The notes: generated from the sequence alone by a model not told the origin. A stretch of DNA of 64,000 bases from Lachnospiraceae bacterium (GCA_024682375.1 JAIKZI010000039.1:144338-208337), one strand, 5' to 3'; counted from the first letter of the stretch, positions 1 to 8,286 are shown. A program made the numbers and translations.

Positions 1-118
1 TAATATTCCTTCCACAGGATAGAGATGTGACTTTAAACTTATCTTTATGCTGAGATATAACATCTAAAGTCTGTGTTCCAATAGATCCAGTTGAACCTAG
101 AATTGCTATATTCTTCAT
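1..118 (-). CDS. dxr: 1-deoxy-D-xylulose 5-phosphate reductoisomerase (N-terminus, partial)
   Basis: Only the first 39 codons are in the window; the rest lies beyond base 1. The ATG is at 118 and the translation begins [20 protein letters not shown], with the NADPH-binding GSTGSIG loop that opens DXR proteins. The family converts DXP to MEP in the non-mevalonate isoprenoid pathway. It follows cdsA by 17 bases and uppS comes before that, which is the standard uppS-cdsA-dxr order of Bacillota and links isoprenoid supply to undecaprenyl and phospholipid synthesis. Identity is secure for the visible part; whether the gene is intact cannot be judged. Confidence 0.93.
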   Translation of the reverse strand, partial: MKNIAILGSTGSIGTQTLDVISQHKDKFKVTSLSCGRNI

Positions 119-135
119 AATAAAACTTCCTAAAA

Positions 136-948
136 CTAAATACGATGAACAAGTGTCAAAGCCAAGAAATATACTATAGGCGCAGTGATAATAATACTAT
201 CAAATCTATCCAAAACTCCGCCGTGGCCAGGAATTAATTTACCGTAATCTTTAATATCATATTCTCTTTTAATAGCCGAAGCAGCCAAATCACCGATCAT
301 TGATACAAGTGCACCAACAGCACCGATTACACCAATAAGAATCAATTCTCTAGGCTGGAAATTGAGCTGCATCTTAAAGTAATAGGAATATCCCATTGTA
401 AGAAGTGCTGCGCCGATTATACCACCCAATGCGCCTTCAACTGTTTTCTTAGGGCTGAGTACAGGAGCCATCTTGTGTTTACCAAACAATCTTCCAGCAC
501 AGTAAGCAAATGTATCAGAACCCCAGGCACAGAGGAAAATAAGCCATACATAATATTTTCCCTTTACTGGAATATCACGAGTCAAATAAATAAAAGAAAG
601 CATGGCTGATACATAGAAGAATCCAAAAAATCCTCCCATCACATTAAGTGCACTATATTTAGGAAAGCCTAATACATAGGCAGCTAAAATTACAATCAAG
701 AAAATAATGGTATAAACAACCGGGTTACTAATCCAACGAAACTTCAAATTTAAATAATAAAACAAAGTCATCAAATAACTAATATATGCAATTGCAGTCT
801 TTTCCATCTTAAGAGCCTTCATAAGCTCATAAAGACCTATAATTGAAAGCAATAATGTAGAAACCAGAAGAACATTTCCTCCAGTTATAATCAAAGCAAG
901 TGCACAAACAACTAATACGATTCCGCTAATCAATCTAGTACGAAACAT
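136..948 (-). CDS. cdsA: Phosphatidate cytidylyltransferase (CDP-diglyceride synthase)
   Basis: 270 residues, a normal family length. It makes CDP-diacylglycerol from phosphatidic acid and CTP for phospholipid synthesis, in the cytoplasmic membrane. The chain is mostly hydrophobic helices with about eight membrane segments. The CDP-alcohol synthase signature lies near the C-terminus: [13 protein letters not shown] at 216-228, followed by [16 protein letters not shown] at 236-251. The ATG at 948 follows AGGAG. It sits 9 bases after uppS and just before dxr, almost certainly in one transcript. Nothing unusual is seen. Confidence 0.95.
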   Translation of the reverse strand: MFRTRLISGIVLVVCALALIITGGNVLLVSTLLLSIIGLYELMKALKMEKTAIAYISYLMTLFYYLNLKFRWISNPVVYTIIFLIVILAAYVLGFPKYSALNVMGGFFGFFYVSAMLSFIYLTRDIPVKGKYYVWLIFLCAWGSDTFAYCAGRLFGKHKMAPVLSPKKTVEGALGGIIGAALLTMGYSYYFKMQLNFQPRELILIGVIGAVGALVSMIGDLAASAIKREYDIKDYGKLIPGHGGVLDRFDSIIITAPIVYFLALTLVHRI

Positions 949-957
949 AATATCTCC

Positions 958-1656
958 TTATACTCCACCGAAACGACGGTGTCTATTTTCATAAACGCTA
1001 ATAGCTTTCTTAAGTTCCTCTTCATCAAAGGCAGGCCACGCCACATCAGTAAAATAAAACTCACTGTATGAAAGCTGCCACATAAGAAAGTTTGAAAGTC
1101 TCTCTTCTCCGCTGGTTCTAATCATAAAATCAGGATCAGGGATTCCTTCAGTATCAAGTGCGTTTGTAATATCCTCTTCTGTGATATCGCGAATTTCCTT
1201 ACCTTCGGAAAGAATACGTTCTGATGCCTTTATAAAGGCTCTTCTCATTTCATCACGACTACCATAGTTTATAGCAATAACCAAAGTAAGTCCTGTATTT
1301 TTTCCAGAAACATCTTCAAGTCTAGAAATAGTATTCTGAAGTTCCTTTGAAAGGCCTGTTTTGTCTCCGATAATTTTAAAACGCATGTTATCACGCATAC
1401 ATGTCTTAATACACTTATTAAGATATGTATTTAGAAGACTCATAAGAGTCTTTACTTCTGTCTCAGGTCTCTTCCAGTTTTCTGTGGAAAAGGCATATAT
1501 AGTAAGATATTTAATACCTAGATCATCACAAGCACGGCAAATCTTTTCGACATTTTCAGCGCCAACCTTGTGACCATAAGTTCTAGGCTTTCCCTGGGCT
1601 TTTGCCCATCTTCCATTACCATCCATGATGATGGCAAGAGATTTTGGTACGCTCAT
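958..1656 (-). CDS. uppS: Undecaprenyl diphosphate synthase (cis-prenyltransferase)
   Basis: 232 residues, slightly short but within the family range. It condenses isopentenyl diphosphate onto farnesyl diphosphate to make the C55 lipid carrier for peptidoglycan. The catalytic IIMDGNGRWA motif is at 9-18, with Asp12 as the metal-binding residue. The TIYAFSTENWKRP motif is near 52-64, and the C-terminal RTSGEERLSNFLMWQ block (about 180-194) binds diphosphate. It is the first gene after the frr terminator, so it probably opens the uppS-cdsA-dxr transcription unit. A TATAAT-like -10 lies about 45 bases upstream. Confidence 0.96.
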   Translation of the reverse strand: MSVPKSLAIIMDGNGRWAKAQGKPRTYGHKVGAENVEKICRACDDLGIKYLTIYAFSTENWKRPETEVKTLMSLLNTYLNKCIKTCMRDNMRFKIIGDKTGLSKELQNTISRLEDVSGKNTGLTLVIAINYGSRDEMRRAFIKASERILSEGKEIRDITEEDITNALDTEGIPDPDFMIRTSGEERLSNFLMWQLSYSEFYFTDVAWPAFDEEELKKAISVYENRHRRFGGV

Positions 1657-1697
1657 CTTAAACTCTTCTTTCTATTTATTCTATAACGCATTATGGT

Positions 1698-1703
1698 ATT
1701 ATA
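1698..1703 (-). promoter_or_regulatory. Candidate -10 element for uppS-cdsA-dxr
   Basis: On the - strand this reads TATAAT, about 45 bases upstream of the uppS ATG and just beyond the frr terminator. The matching -35 position (17-base spacing) reads TTTCTC, a poor match to TTGACA. Initiation here is plausible from position and the perfect -10, but it is not proved. Confidence 0.4.
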
Positions 1704-1741
1704 CTAAAATTTGGAAAAAAGAGAAAGTCATAAAACAAAAA

Positions 1742-1770
1742 GCATTGATTCTGTAAAACAGAACCAATGC
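1742..1770 (-). terminator. Rho-independent terminator after frr
   Basis: A 13-position stem (12 pairs and one A/C mismatch) has an AAA loop. Read on the - strand it is followed by TTTTTGTTTT. It lies 26 bases past the frr stop, so it closes the deacetylase-bactofilin-pyrH-frr unit before uppS. Confidence 0.85.
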
Positions 1771-1795
1771 CTATAATTTATAAATCTAAAAAATA

Positions 1796-2347
1796 TTAGA
1801 TAGTCATAACTTCTTTTGATTTAGCATCAACAGCGTCATCAACTTTTTTTATGTAAGAATCAGTGATTTTCTGAAGTTCATCTGTAAGATCTTTGATCTC
1901 ATCCTCAGAAACATCCTCGCCCTTTAGCTTTTTGATAGAATCATTTCCATCACGACGAATGTTACGAACGGCAACCTTTGCCTCTTCGCCTCTCTTCTTG
2001 ATGTCCTTTGCAAGTTCCTTACGTCTCTCTTCTGTGAGAACAGGGAAAGAAAGTCTGATTACCTTACCATCATTGATAGGGTTGATTCCGATATCAGAAA
2101 GTTCGATTGCCTTTTCGATTTCCTTTAAGAGTGTTACTTCCCAAGGCTGAATCTGAAGTGTTCTAGCATCAGAAACTGTTACGTTAGCAACCTGCTGAAG
2201 TGGAGTCTCAGCTCCATAATAATCTACACGAAGCTTATCAAGAATATGTGGATTAGCTCTTCCAGCTCTAATAGACTGGAACTCCTCTGACAAATTCTTC
2301 AAAGTTTTTGTCATGCGGTTATCAAAATCTTTTAATCTATCGTCCAT
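1796..2347 (-). CDS. frr: Ribosome recycling factor
   Basis: 183 residues, the typical length (about 185). With EF-G it splits post-termination ribosomes. The sequence shows the usual three-helix-bundle regions: SIRAGRANPHILDKL near 26-40, the NPINDGKVIRLSFPVLTEERR block near 93-113 and a charged C-terminal helix. The ATG is preceded by GGAGG. It lies 8 bases after pyrH, the universal pyrH-frr pairing, and is followed by a strong terminator, so it is the last gene of its unit. Confidence 0.97.
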   Translation of the reverse strand: MDDRLKDFDNRMTKTLKNLSEEFQSIRAGRANPHILDKLRVDYYGAETPLQQVANVTVSDARTLQIQPWEVTLLKEIEKAIELSDIGINPINDGKVIRLSFPVLTEERRKELAKDIKKRGEEAKVAVRNIRRDGNDSIKKLKGEDVSEDEIKDLTDELQKITDSYIKKVDDAVDAKSKEVMTI

Positions 2348-2355
2348 AATTCCTC

Positions 2356-3048
2356 CTAAACAGTAACTGTAGTACCATTAAACTTATCATTTACGGCATT
2401 TACAATTCCATTCTCTTCCTGTAAAGCAAAAATCTTTAAAGGAATCTTGTTTTCCATGCACATAATTGAAGCAGTCAAATCGATTACTCCAAGTTTCTTA
2501 TCAATTACTTCCTGAATTGAAATCTCATCATACTTCTTAGCATCAGGGTTTGTTTTAGGATCACTATCATAAACACCATCGATTGCTTTTGCAAGAAGCA
2601 TCATATCGCATTCAGTTTCAATCGCTTTAAGTGCAGCTCCGGTATCTGTTGAAAAATATGGATGACCTGTACCACCAGCGAAGAAAACAACTTTCTTATC
2701 TGAAAGTGCTTTTGTCGCATCATCGTATGAATAAAGTTTTGTAAAAGCTCCGACAGCAAATGGAGTGAATACTTCTGTTTCCATTCCACATGTTTCAAAG
2801 ATTTCAGATACATAAATACAGTTCATAACTGTAGCCATCATACCGATCTGATCAGCTTTTGAACGACGGATTTCATTTCCAGTTCTACCTCTCCAGAAAT
2901 TTCCACCACCGATTACTACTCCTACTTCGATACCCTTGTCGATAAGCTTTTTAACTTCATTACCGACTGTTCTACAAGTATCGGCGTCAAATCCAAATTT
3001 TTTCTCACCAGCGAGTGCCTCGCCGCTTAGTTTTAAAAGAACTCTCAT
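2356..3048 (-). CDS. pyrH: UMP kinase
   Basis: 230 residues, a hexameric amino-acid-kinase-fold UMP kinase that makes UDP for RNA, DNA and cell-wall precursors. The phosphate-binding start is RVLLKLSGEALAG at 2-14. GVVIGGGNFWRGR follows near 43-55, then the FAGGTGHPYFSTDTGAALKA nucleotide-binding stretch near 122-141 and VYDSDPKTNPDAKKYDEIS near 159-177. It is normally next to tsf in Bacillota; here two envelope/cytoskeleton genes separate it from tsf. Only 8 bases separate it from frr. Confidence 0.97.
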   Translation of the reverse strand: MRVLLKLSGEALAGEKKFGFDADTCRTVGNEVKKLIDKGIEVGVVIGGGNFWRGRTGNEIRRSKADQIGMMATVMNCIYVSEIFETCGMETEVFTPFAVGAFTKLYSYDDATKALSDKKVVFFAGGTGHPYFSTDTGAALKAIETECDMMLLAKAIDGVYDSDPKTNPDAKKYDEISIQEVIDKKLGVIDLTASIMCMENKIPLKIFALQEENGIVNAVNDKFNGTTVTV

Positions 3049-3062
3049 GTCTATCCTTATAA

Positions 3063-3830
3063 TTATTTATTATCAATATCAAATACGCTCTGAATATCAA
3101 CATCAGCATAAGCCTGTGATACAAGACCTTCGATTACAGCACCATTATTGATCTGTACTGAACGAGACTTGATATTACCCATAACTACAGCAGATGTATC
3201 AACTACAACAGGTCCCTGAACATCGATATCACCCTTTACGGCACCAGCAATTACAGCTGAAGTAGCAGCGATGTTACCTACGATAACAGAACCAGCACCA
3301 ATCTTTGCAGTTCCAGTTGTATTTACTTCACCTTCAATTTTAGCATTGTCAGCAAAGAATTCGCTTGATACACTATTACCCTTAATAGCGCCGTTTACAA
3401 CAAGCTTACCGTTGCACTTAACGTTACCCTTTACTGTTCCTTCTACATTGATTGAACCTGAAGATTCCATATCACCAGTGATAACCATTCCTCTAGTGAT
3501 TTCAGCAACTTCGTCAGAAACATTTGTTGCGTCGATAGATGCATCAGTAAATGTGCTAGTTGTATTCTCTTCCATTCTATTGTCCTCTCTCATAACAGGT
3601 GCTGTCTCAGCTCTTTCAATCTTTACATCTTTTTCTTTTAAAGTTGTTGGTTCAGATACCTTAGATGCAACCTGCTCAAGAAGTCCATCAAGCTTATTAA
3701 GTTCAGAATCAACATCAACATCTTCCTCAAGAGTATTTACCATTACATCATCCTGAGTTTCCTTCTCTTCTCCTGTAAGATCATCTACAGCATCTGCGAA
3801 GTCTTCCTTAAAGTCTTTAAAAAGTCCCAT
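3063..3830 (-). CDS. Bactofilin-like polymer-forming protein
   Basis: 255 residues. An acidic, low-complexity N-terminal region (1-113) precedes a bactofilin core (about 114-240) built of short repeated turns such as GSINVEGTVKGNV, GKLVVNGAIKG and AKIEGEVNTTG, the pattern of a right-handed beta-helix. Bactofilins self-assemble into filaments, often membrane-bound, that position cell-wall enzymes or set cell shape. The long charged N-terminus is unusual, since many bactofilins have only short tails; it could carry partner-binding sites. It lies 14 bases before pyrH and 21 after a membrane-anchored polysaccharide deacetylase, which suggests a joint envelope role (inference). Confidence 0.85.
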   Translation of the reverse strand: MGLFKDFKEDFADAVDDLTGEEKETQDDVMVNTLEEDVDVDSELNKLDGLLEQVASKVSEPTTLKEKDVKIERAETAPVMREDNRMEENTTSTFTDASIDATNVSDEVAEITRGMVITGDMESSGSINVEGTVKGNVKCNGKLVVNGAIKGNSVSSEFFADNAKIEGEVNTTGTAKIGAGSVIVGNIAATSAVIAGAVKGDIDVQGPVVVDTSAVVMGNIKSRSVQINNGAVIEGLVSQAYADVDIQSVFDIDNK

Positions 3831-3851
3831 AAGCCTCTCCTCTATACATGT

Positions 3852-4757
3852 TTAATTTTGAAGTGTGACATGCTGAATCAAATTTGTGTCATCACTTATT
3901 GGTAAGATAATAGCGCCGCGGCTCTGAAGAGATTCAATCAAACGAGGAAGAGCATCAACTGTTGCTCCCTTGTCATCTGCATCGTGCATCAAAACTACCG
4001 ACGTTTTGTATTTTACCACATCATTCATAACGTTTTCAATAAGTTCATCGGACGTATAGGCTTTTGACGTGGCATCTCCACTGGAAATATTCCAGTCGAA
4101 ATAAGTAATTTTATTCTCATTCAAAAAATTGATGAAATATGACATATCTTCGCCAGATACTTTGTTACTAGATCCACCTGGAAATCTATACAATTTACAA
4201 TCGACACCAGTAACATCAAATATCAAATCATGAATCTTGTCATAATCTTTTTTAAAAGAAGAAAGGGATGCATATACATCCGAATATTTATGGCTGTATG
4301 AATGCATCCCAATAGTATGACCTTCGTTTACGATACGTTTATAAGAAGCCTTGGCATTCTTTCCCTGCTTACCACAGACGAAAAAAGTTGCCTTAACACC
4401 ATAGTCATCTAGAATATCCAGAATTTTATTAGTGTTCTTACTAGGGCCATCATCAAAAGTCAAATAAACCTTTAATGTATCATTAGGATTAGCAAGATTG
4501 GCTTCTCCCGTACCTGAATCACTCAAAGTCAACGTTCCAATATCCGATTTTTTTGCTGAAACAATTCCGCTTGCCTTGCTTTCTTCAACTTTTTTCAAGC
4601 GACTTTCGAAGCTTATTGTTTTAAAAATAAGAAATACATTGCAAAGTAGAGAGATTAAAAGACCAATCATTATAAATCCGACGATGAACATCTTCATTTT
4701 TCTGATTCTAGTCTGTTTGTCTCTTTTCTGTTTGAGCGCGTCTCTTTCATCCATCAT
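3852..4757 (-). CDS. Membrane-anchored polysaccharide (peptidoglycan) deacetylase, NodB family
   Basis: 301 residues. A basic N-terminus and one membrane helix (about 22-46) anchor an extracellular NodB domain (about 95-295). All main motifs are present: TFDDGP at 100-105 (metal Asp103), HSYSH at 152-156 (metal His pair), RFPGGSSN for the catalytic pocket, and VLMHD near the end. The family removes acetyl groups from N-acetylglucosamine or N-acetylmuramic acid in cell-wall polymers. The start is one of two adjacent ATGs behind GGAG. It begins only 15 bases after the tsf terminator, so its transcription probably comes from read-through. Confidence 0.88.
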   Translation of the reverse strand: MMDERDALKQKRDKQTRIRKMKMFIVGFIMIGLLISLLCNVFLIFKTISFESRLKKVEESKASGIVSAKKSDIGTLTLSDSGTGEANLANPNDTLKVYLTFDDGPSKNTNKILDILDDYGVKATFFVCGKQGKNAKASYKRIVNEGHTIGMHSYSHKYSDVYASLSSFKKDYDKIHDLIFDVTGVDCKLYRFPGGSSNKVSGEDMSYFINFLNENKITYFDWNISSGDATSKAYTSDELIENVMNDVVKYKTSVVLMHDADDKGATVDALPRLIESLQSRGAIILPISDDTNLIQHVTLQN

Positions 4758-4772
4758 AAAATTCTCCTAAAA

Positions 4773-4799
4773 AAGGCACTATAAAAAATATAGTGCCTT
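4773..4799 (-). terminator. Rho-independent terminator after tsf
   Basis: A perfect 11-bp stem (AAGGCACTATA paired with its complement) with a 5-base loop, followed on the - strand by a T run. It is 20 bases past the tsf stop and ends 15 bases before the deacetylase ATG. It should limit flow from rpsB-tsf into the deacetylase-bactofilin-pyrH-frr genes. Confidence 0.88.
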
Positions 4800-4818
4800 A
4801 AATCAGAAAACTTATTAA

Positions 4819-5754
4819 TTAGCCGTTAATCTGCTTAGCTACTTCTTCAGCGAAGTTTTCTTCCTTCTTCTCAATTCCTTCGCCTGTTTCAAAACGAACG
4901 AATGACTTAAGAGTAAGGTCGCAACCGCATGACTTAGCTACTTCTTCAACATACTTCTGAACTGACTGCTTTCCGTCTTCAGCCTTAACATATACCTGAT
5001 CAAGAAGGCAAACTTCCTTGAATTCTTTGTTAAGTCTTCCCTTAATCATGCCTTCCTTAACCTTATCAGGCTTAGCAGCTTCCTTAGGATCGTTCTCGAT
5101 CTGAGCTCTAAGTATTTCTGTCTCATGATCGATGTAATCCTGATCGATATCCTTGTCGCTAAGGTACTTAGGAGCCATAGCTGCGATCTGCATAGCTACG
5201 TTCTTAAGTGCTTCTGTAACTTCATCAGTTACATTTGAGCATTCAGCTGAAAGAAGAACTGCGATTCTTCCGTTACCATGAACGTAAGAAATAACTGCAC
5301 CGTTCTCAGCTGTAAGCTTCTCAAATCTTCTGATAGAAAGCTTCTCACCGATAACTGCAACCTGCTCTACGAGCTCTTCAGCTACAGTCTTTGATGAATC
5401 TTCATTCCAAGCTTCAGCCATGAATGAATCAAGATCTGTTGCATTTGATGAAAGTGCCTGGTCAGCAACTTTCTGAACGTATGTCTGGAACTTCTCGTTG
5501 TTAGCAACAAAGTCTGTCTCAGAGTTAACTTCAACGATAGCAGCTTCCTTTGTACCGTTTGAAGCAACACAGCAAAGTCCTTCTGCAGCTACACGGTTAG
5601 CCTTCTTCTCAGCCTTTGCCTGTCCGTTCTTTCTAAGAAATTCAATAGCTTCGTCCATGTTACCGTCTGTTTCGTTAAGTGCCTTCTTGCACTCCATCAT
5701 TCCGGCACCGCTAAGTTCACGAAGCTCTTTTACCATAGATGCTGTGATAGCCAT
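4819..5754 (-). CDS. tsf: Elongation factor Ts
   Basis: 311 residues. It is the nucleotide-exchange factor that recycles EF-Tu-GDP. The N-terminal UBA-like helix bundle is conserved (VKELRELSGAGMMECKKAL near 8-26), followed by the NSETDFVANNEKFQ core motif near 77-90 and two antiparallel domains. The ATG is preceded by GGAGG. It follows rpsB by 48 bases, the universal rpsB-tsf pair, and is closed by a strong terminator. Confidence 0.97.
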   Translation of the reverse strand: MAITASMVKELRELSGAGMMECKKALNETDGNMDEAIEFLRKNGQAKAEKKANRVAAEGLCCVASNGTKEAAIVEVNSETDFVANNEKFQTYVQKVADQALSSNATDLDSFMAEAWNEDSSKTVAEELVEQVAVIGEKLSIRRFEKLTAENGAVISYVHGNGRIAVLLSAECSNVTDEVTEALKNVAMQIAAMAPKYLSDKDIDQDYIDHETEILRAQIENDPKEAAKPDKVKEGMIKGRLNKEFKEVCLLDQVYVKAEDGKQSVQKYVEEVAKSCGCDLTLKSFVRFETGEGIEKKEENFAEEVAKQING

Positions 5755-5802
5755 TTTATATTCCCTCCATATTTAAACGATGTAAAAAGTTGTTAAAGTG
5801 AA

Positions 5803-6510
5803 TTACTCAGCCTTTGCCTGCTGCTCTTCACCCTGCTTTGCTTCGATAACAGCATCAGCCATTACAGATGTAAGAAGCTTAACTGCACGGATAGCATCAT
5901 CGTTACCAGGGATAACATAATCAAGTTCGTCTGGATCACAGTTTGTATCAGCAATACCAATGATTGTGATTCCAAGTGCCATAGCCTCTTTGATACAGAT
6001 TCTTTCCTTCTTAGGATCTACAACAAAGATAGCGTCAGGGATTCTCTTCATATCCTTGATACCGCCAAGGTTCTTGTTAAGCTTATCAAGCTCTTTCTTA
6101 AGACCGATAACTTCCTTCTTTGGAAGAACATCGAAAGTACCGTTCTCTTCCATCTTCTCGATCTTCTTAAGACGAGCGATACGGCTCTGGATTGTCTTGA
6201 AGTTTGTAAGCATACCACCAAGCCATCTCTCGTTTACGTAGTACATTCCACATCTAGCAGCTTCGTCACGAACTGAATCCTGAGCCTGCTTCTTAGTTCC
6301 TACGAAAAGAACTGTACCACCCTGAGCAACGATATCGTATACAGCGTTGTAAGCATTATCGATAAGACCTACTGTCTTCTGAAGATCGATAATGTGGATA
6401 CCGTTTCTTTCTGAATAGATGTATGGAGCCATCTTAGGGTTCCATCTTCTAGTCTGATGACCAAAATGTACACCAGCTTCAAGTAACTGTTTCATTGAAC
6501 AAACACTCAT
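5803..6510 (-). CDS. rpsB: 30S ribosomal protein S2
   Basis: 235 residues. It is a late-assembling small-subunit protein that helps bind S1 or mRNA. The N-terminus [20 protein letters not shown] is diagnostic, and the [12 protein letters not shown]-like region and the [14 protein letters not shown] block are in place. The C-terminus ends in a short Gln/Glu/Lys tail. The ATG follows GGAGG. A promoter lies upstream with a leader of about 100 bases that could form a hairpin, a plausible site for ribosomal-protein feedback (inference). It comes straight after the fla/che operon, as in Bacillus subtilis. Confidence 0.97.
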   Translation of the reverse strand: MSVCSMKQLLEAGVHFGHQTRRWNPKMAPYIYSERNGIHIIDLQKTVGLIDNAYNAVYDIVAQGGTVLFVGTKKQAQDSVRDEAARCGMYYVNERWLGGMLTNFKTIQSRIARLKKIEKMEENGTFDVLPKKEVIGLKKELDKLNKNLGGIKDMKRIPDAIFVVDPKKERICIKEAMALGITIIGIADTNCDPDELDYVIPGNDDAIRAVKLLTSVMADAVIEAKQGEEQQAKAE

Positions 6511-6553
6511 TTTTTTACCTCCAAAAATGGTTAATCTTCCACGCGGATCTTTT

Positions 6554-6588
6554 CGTTAAAAAACAACATAAGTTGCACCACTTTAACG
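6554..6588 (-). promoter_or_regulatory. Hairpin in the rpsB 5' leader
   Basis: On the - strand CGTTAAA (6588-6582) pairs with TTTAACG (6560-6554), enclosing a smaller CAAC/GTTG hairpin with a TTAT loop. It lies between the predicted promoter and the rpsB ribosome site. It lacks a T run, so it is not a terminator. A role in S2 autoregulation is conjecture. Confidence 0.35.
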
Positions 6589-6623
6589 ATCACCATACGT
6601 GTGTTTTGACTACAAACATACGG

Positions 6624-6653
6624 ATGATACCACAAAATGTACCACCACGTCAA
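6624..6653 (-). promoter_or_regulatory. Sigma-A promoter for rpsB-tsf
   Basis: On the - strand the -35 is TTGACG (6653-6648). After an 18-base spacer the -10 is TATCAT (6629-6624), with an upstream TGG that makes a TGn-extended -10. The -35 overlaps the stop codon of the last flagellar-cluster gene, so ribosomal genes start their own transcript. Confidence 0.7.
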
Positions 6654-7240
6654 TTACTTCCAGTTAAATTCTTTGCAATTTGGGAAAAATCCGAATTTTT
6701 TGTAAATGTATAACTGCCTGGATGAATTCTATTCGCATAGTTATTGCTTACAAGATATTTATCAAATTCTTCAGCATTAGAAATAACACCATTATCAGCT
6801 AAACTCTTTGCAACTGTCCATGAATTCATTCCTCCTAAAACTTCGATATGAACCTCATCAGTTTTAGGTCCGCTTTCCGGATCTTTTGAATTAGCAGGAA
6901 TATTTTCAGTAGTCACAGTTGTTTCATTATTCCCATCTGGATTATTTACTGTATCATCCAATGGCTTCTTTTCTTCAGTTTCTGTCTTTTTTGTTTCTTT
7001 CTTACTGGAATCTGTTTTTTCTTTAGAATTCTTCTTTGTCTCTTCCTTCTTTTTAGAATCCGAATTACTTTTTATTGTACCGTCATCTACTTTATCAACG
7101 GTATATCCCAAGCGTTCTGCTTCTTTCTTAAATTCTTTATCAGTAAGTTTTGTTTCATGAAAAGAAAAGCAAATCATAAAAATCAGAGAACTGATTATAA
7201 ATCCCACTCCCAGTCCTCTAAGATAATATTTCATCTTCAT
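6650..7240 (-). CDS. Membrane protein with a MltG/YceG-like N-terminal domain
   Basis: 196 residues. One membrane helix (about 8-26) is followed by a long Lys/Glu/Thr-rich linker (about 50-125). A C-terminal domain (about 128-196) contains VEVLGGMNSWTVAKSL-like spacing and NNYANRIHPGSYTF. That last segment resembles the LysM-like subdomain that precedes the catalytic part of MltG/YceG transglycosylases. The catalytic domain itself is absent, so peptidoglycan binding without cleavage is the likely role (inference). It is the last gene of the flagellar cluster, 11 bases after the DUF6115 gene, and could help the flagellum or cell wall. Confidence 0.6.
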   Translation of the reverse strand: MKMKYYLRGLGVGFIISSLIFMICFSFHETKLTDKEFKKEAERLGYTVDKVDDGTIKSNSDSKKKEETKKNSKEKTDSSKKETKKTETEEKKPLDDTVNNPDGNNETTVTTENIPANSKDPESGPKTDEVHIEVLGGMNSWTVAKSLADNGVISNAEEFDKYLVSNNYANRIHPGSYTFTKNSDFSQIAKNLTGSN

Positions 7241-7251
7241 AAAAAAATATC

Positions 7252-7935
7252 CTATCTTTTAAACAATCCTAGAACCAGTTTTACTTCTCCAAGTCCCAGT
7301 CCTAATTTCTTAGCGATCTCAATTTCTGAATAACCAGCCTTTGAAAGATTCAAAATATCCGAATTGGCATTTCCATTTGCAGAATACTCAGCTTCCTTCT
7401 CCTCTTCCTGGTTAGTATCATATTTCTTCATGAATTCTTCTTTTAAAGATTCAAGCTCTGAATTATCGATTTCTTCTTCAGGAACTTCTTCAAACTGAAT
7501 ATTTTCTTTCTCTTCTATTTCATCTTTCAAATGACGAAGAGTATCTTCCATCTGAGATATTTCTTTTGTAAGTTCAGTGACCTTTTCCTGCTTCTTATTA
7601 AGCATGTCATACATAAACATAATTTCATCATGAGATTTGTTCATAGAAGTAAGAACTGTATCAGAGTATTCACTGATTTCTTTGATTTTTTCATTTGTTT
7701 CTTTATCAGTTTTTACATCCACTTCTTCAAAAGAATCTTCCAGTCTTTTATTGATAGCTTCTTTAATTTTTGAATCTGATTCTTTTAATTCTTTTTCAAG
7801 AATTGTTTTGATTTCAGCCTGGCTCATCTTCTGAATCTCTTCTACGTCATTTGACGACAGTCCCTTTGTCAAAAAGAAACTGCCGCCAACACATAAAATA
7901 CCGATCAAAAGAACCGCTATTTCAAGTCCTGTCAT
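7252..7935 (-). CDS. DUF6115-type membrane coiled-coil protein
   Basis: 227 residues. An N-terminal membrane helix (about 4-23) is followed by a long charged coiled coil (about 30-150), an acidic linker, and a C-terminal helix-turn-helix-like segment (about 190-227) reading GYSEIEIAKKLGLGLGEVKLVLGL. That end matches what I recall of DUF6115 proteins found downstream of sigD in flagellated Clostridia. Its function is unknown. The HTH-like end may bind protein rather than DNA. It lies between a small acidic/basic protein and the MltG/YceG-like gene and is probably co-transcribed. Confidence 0.6.
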   Translation of the reverse strand: MTGLEIAVLLIGILCVGGSFFLTKGLSSNDVEEIQKMSQAEIKTILEKELKESDSKIKEAINKRLEDSFEEVDVKTDKETNEKIKEISEYSDTVLTSMNKSHDEIMFMYDMLNKKQEKVTELTKEISQMEDTLRHLKDEIEEKENIQFEEVPEEEIDNSELESLKEEFMKKYDTNQEEEKEAEYSANGNANSDILNLSKAGYSEIEIAKKLGLGLGEVKLVLGLFKR

Positions 7936-7944
7936 ATAATCTCC

Positions 7945-8280
7945 TTAAATCTTTACATCAAATGGCTTCTCGCCTTTTTTATACATTCTGCCATCATCAT
8001 GCTTGTCTTTTTTGTCTTTATCCTGATCTTTCTTTTTCTTTCTTTTATCAGGACGCTTGTAGATGCCGCCATTGCCATCGTCATCAAGGTTTTCCGTTTC
8101 TGTCTTTACATTTCCGTGAACCTGGGTGGCTTCCTGTTGATGCTTAATATCAGCAGCATTCTGCATCATATTCTGCTGAAGCTGTGATTTGTTTTCTTCA
8201 TGCGCACGGAGATGAGATACTTCATTTGCATTTTGAATCATTCCATTGAATTCTACCGGCCTTAATTGCATAAATCTCAC
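7945..8280 (-). CDS. Hypothetical small charged protein in the flagellar cluster
   Basis: 111 residues with no domain I recognise. The N-terminus (MRFMQLRPVEFNGMIQNANE) is followed by a Gln/His-rich helix (about 25-60) and a highly charged Lys/Asp tail with runs such as KRKKKKDQDKDKK. No signal peptide or membrane segment is visible. It starts 6 bases after fapA ends and 9 bases before the DUF6115 gene, so it belongs to the operon. The ATG follows GGAG. It is probably a real gene, given the spacing and ribosome site. Confidence 0.6.
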   Translation of the reverse strand: MRFMQLRPVEFNGMIQNANEVSHLRAHEENKSQLQQNMMQNAADIKHQQEATQVHGNVKTETENLDDDGNGGIYKRPDKRKKKKDQDKDKKDKHDDGRMYKKGEKPFDVKI

Positions 8281-8286
8281 TCCTTT

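Noticed and set aside
3271-3756. 161-codon open frame on the + strand
   Set aside because: Antisense to the repetitive bactofilin gene; the Ser/Thr-rich translation reflects reversed Glu/Asp codons.
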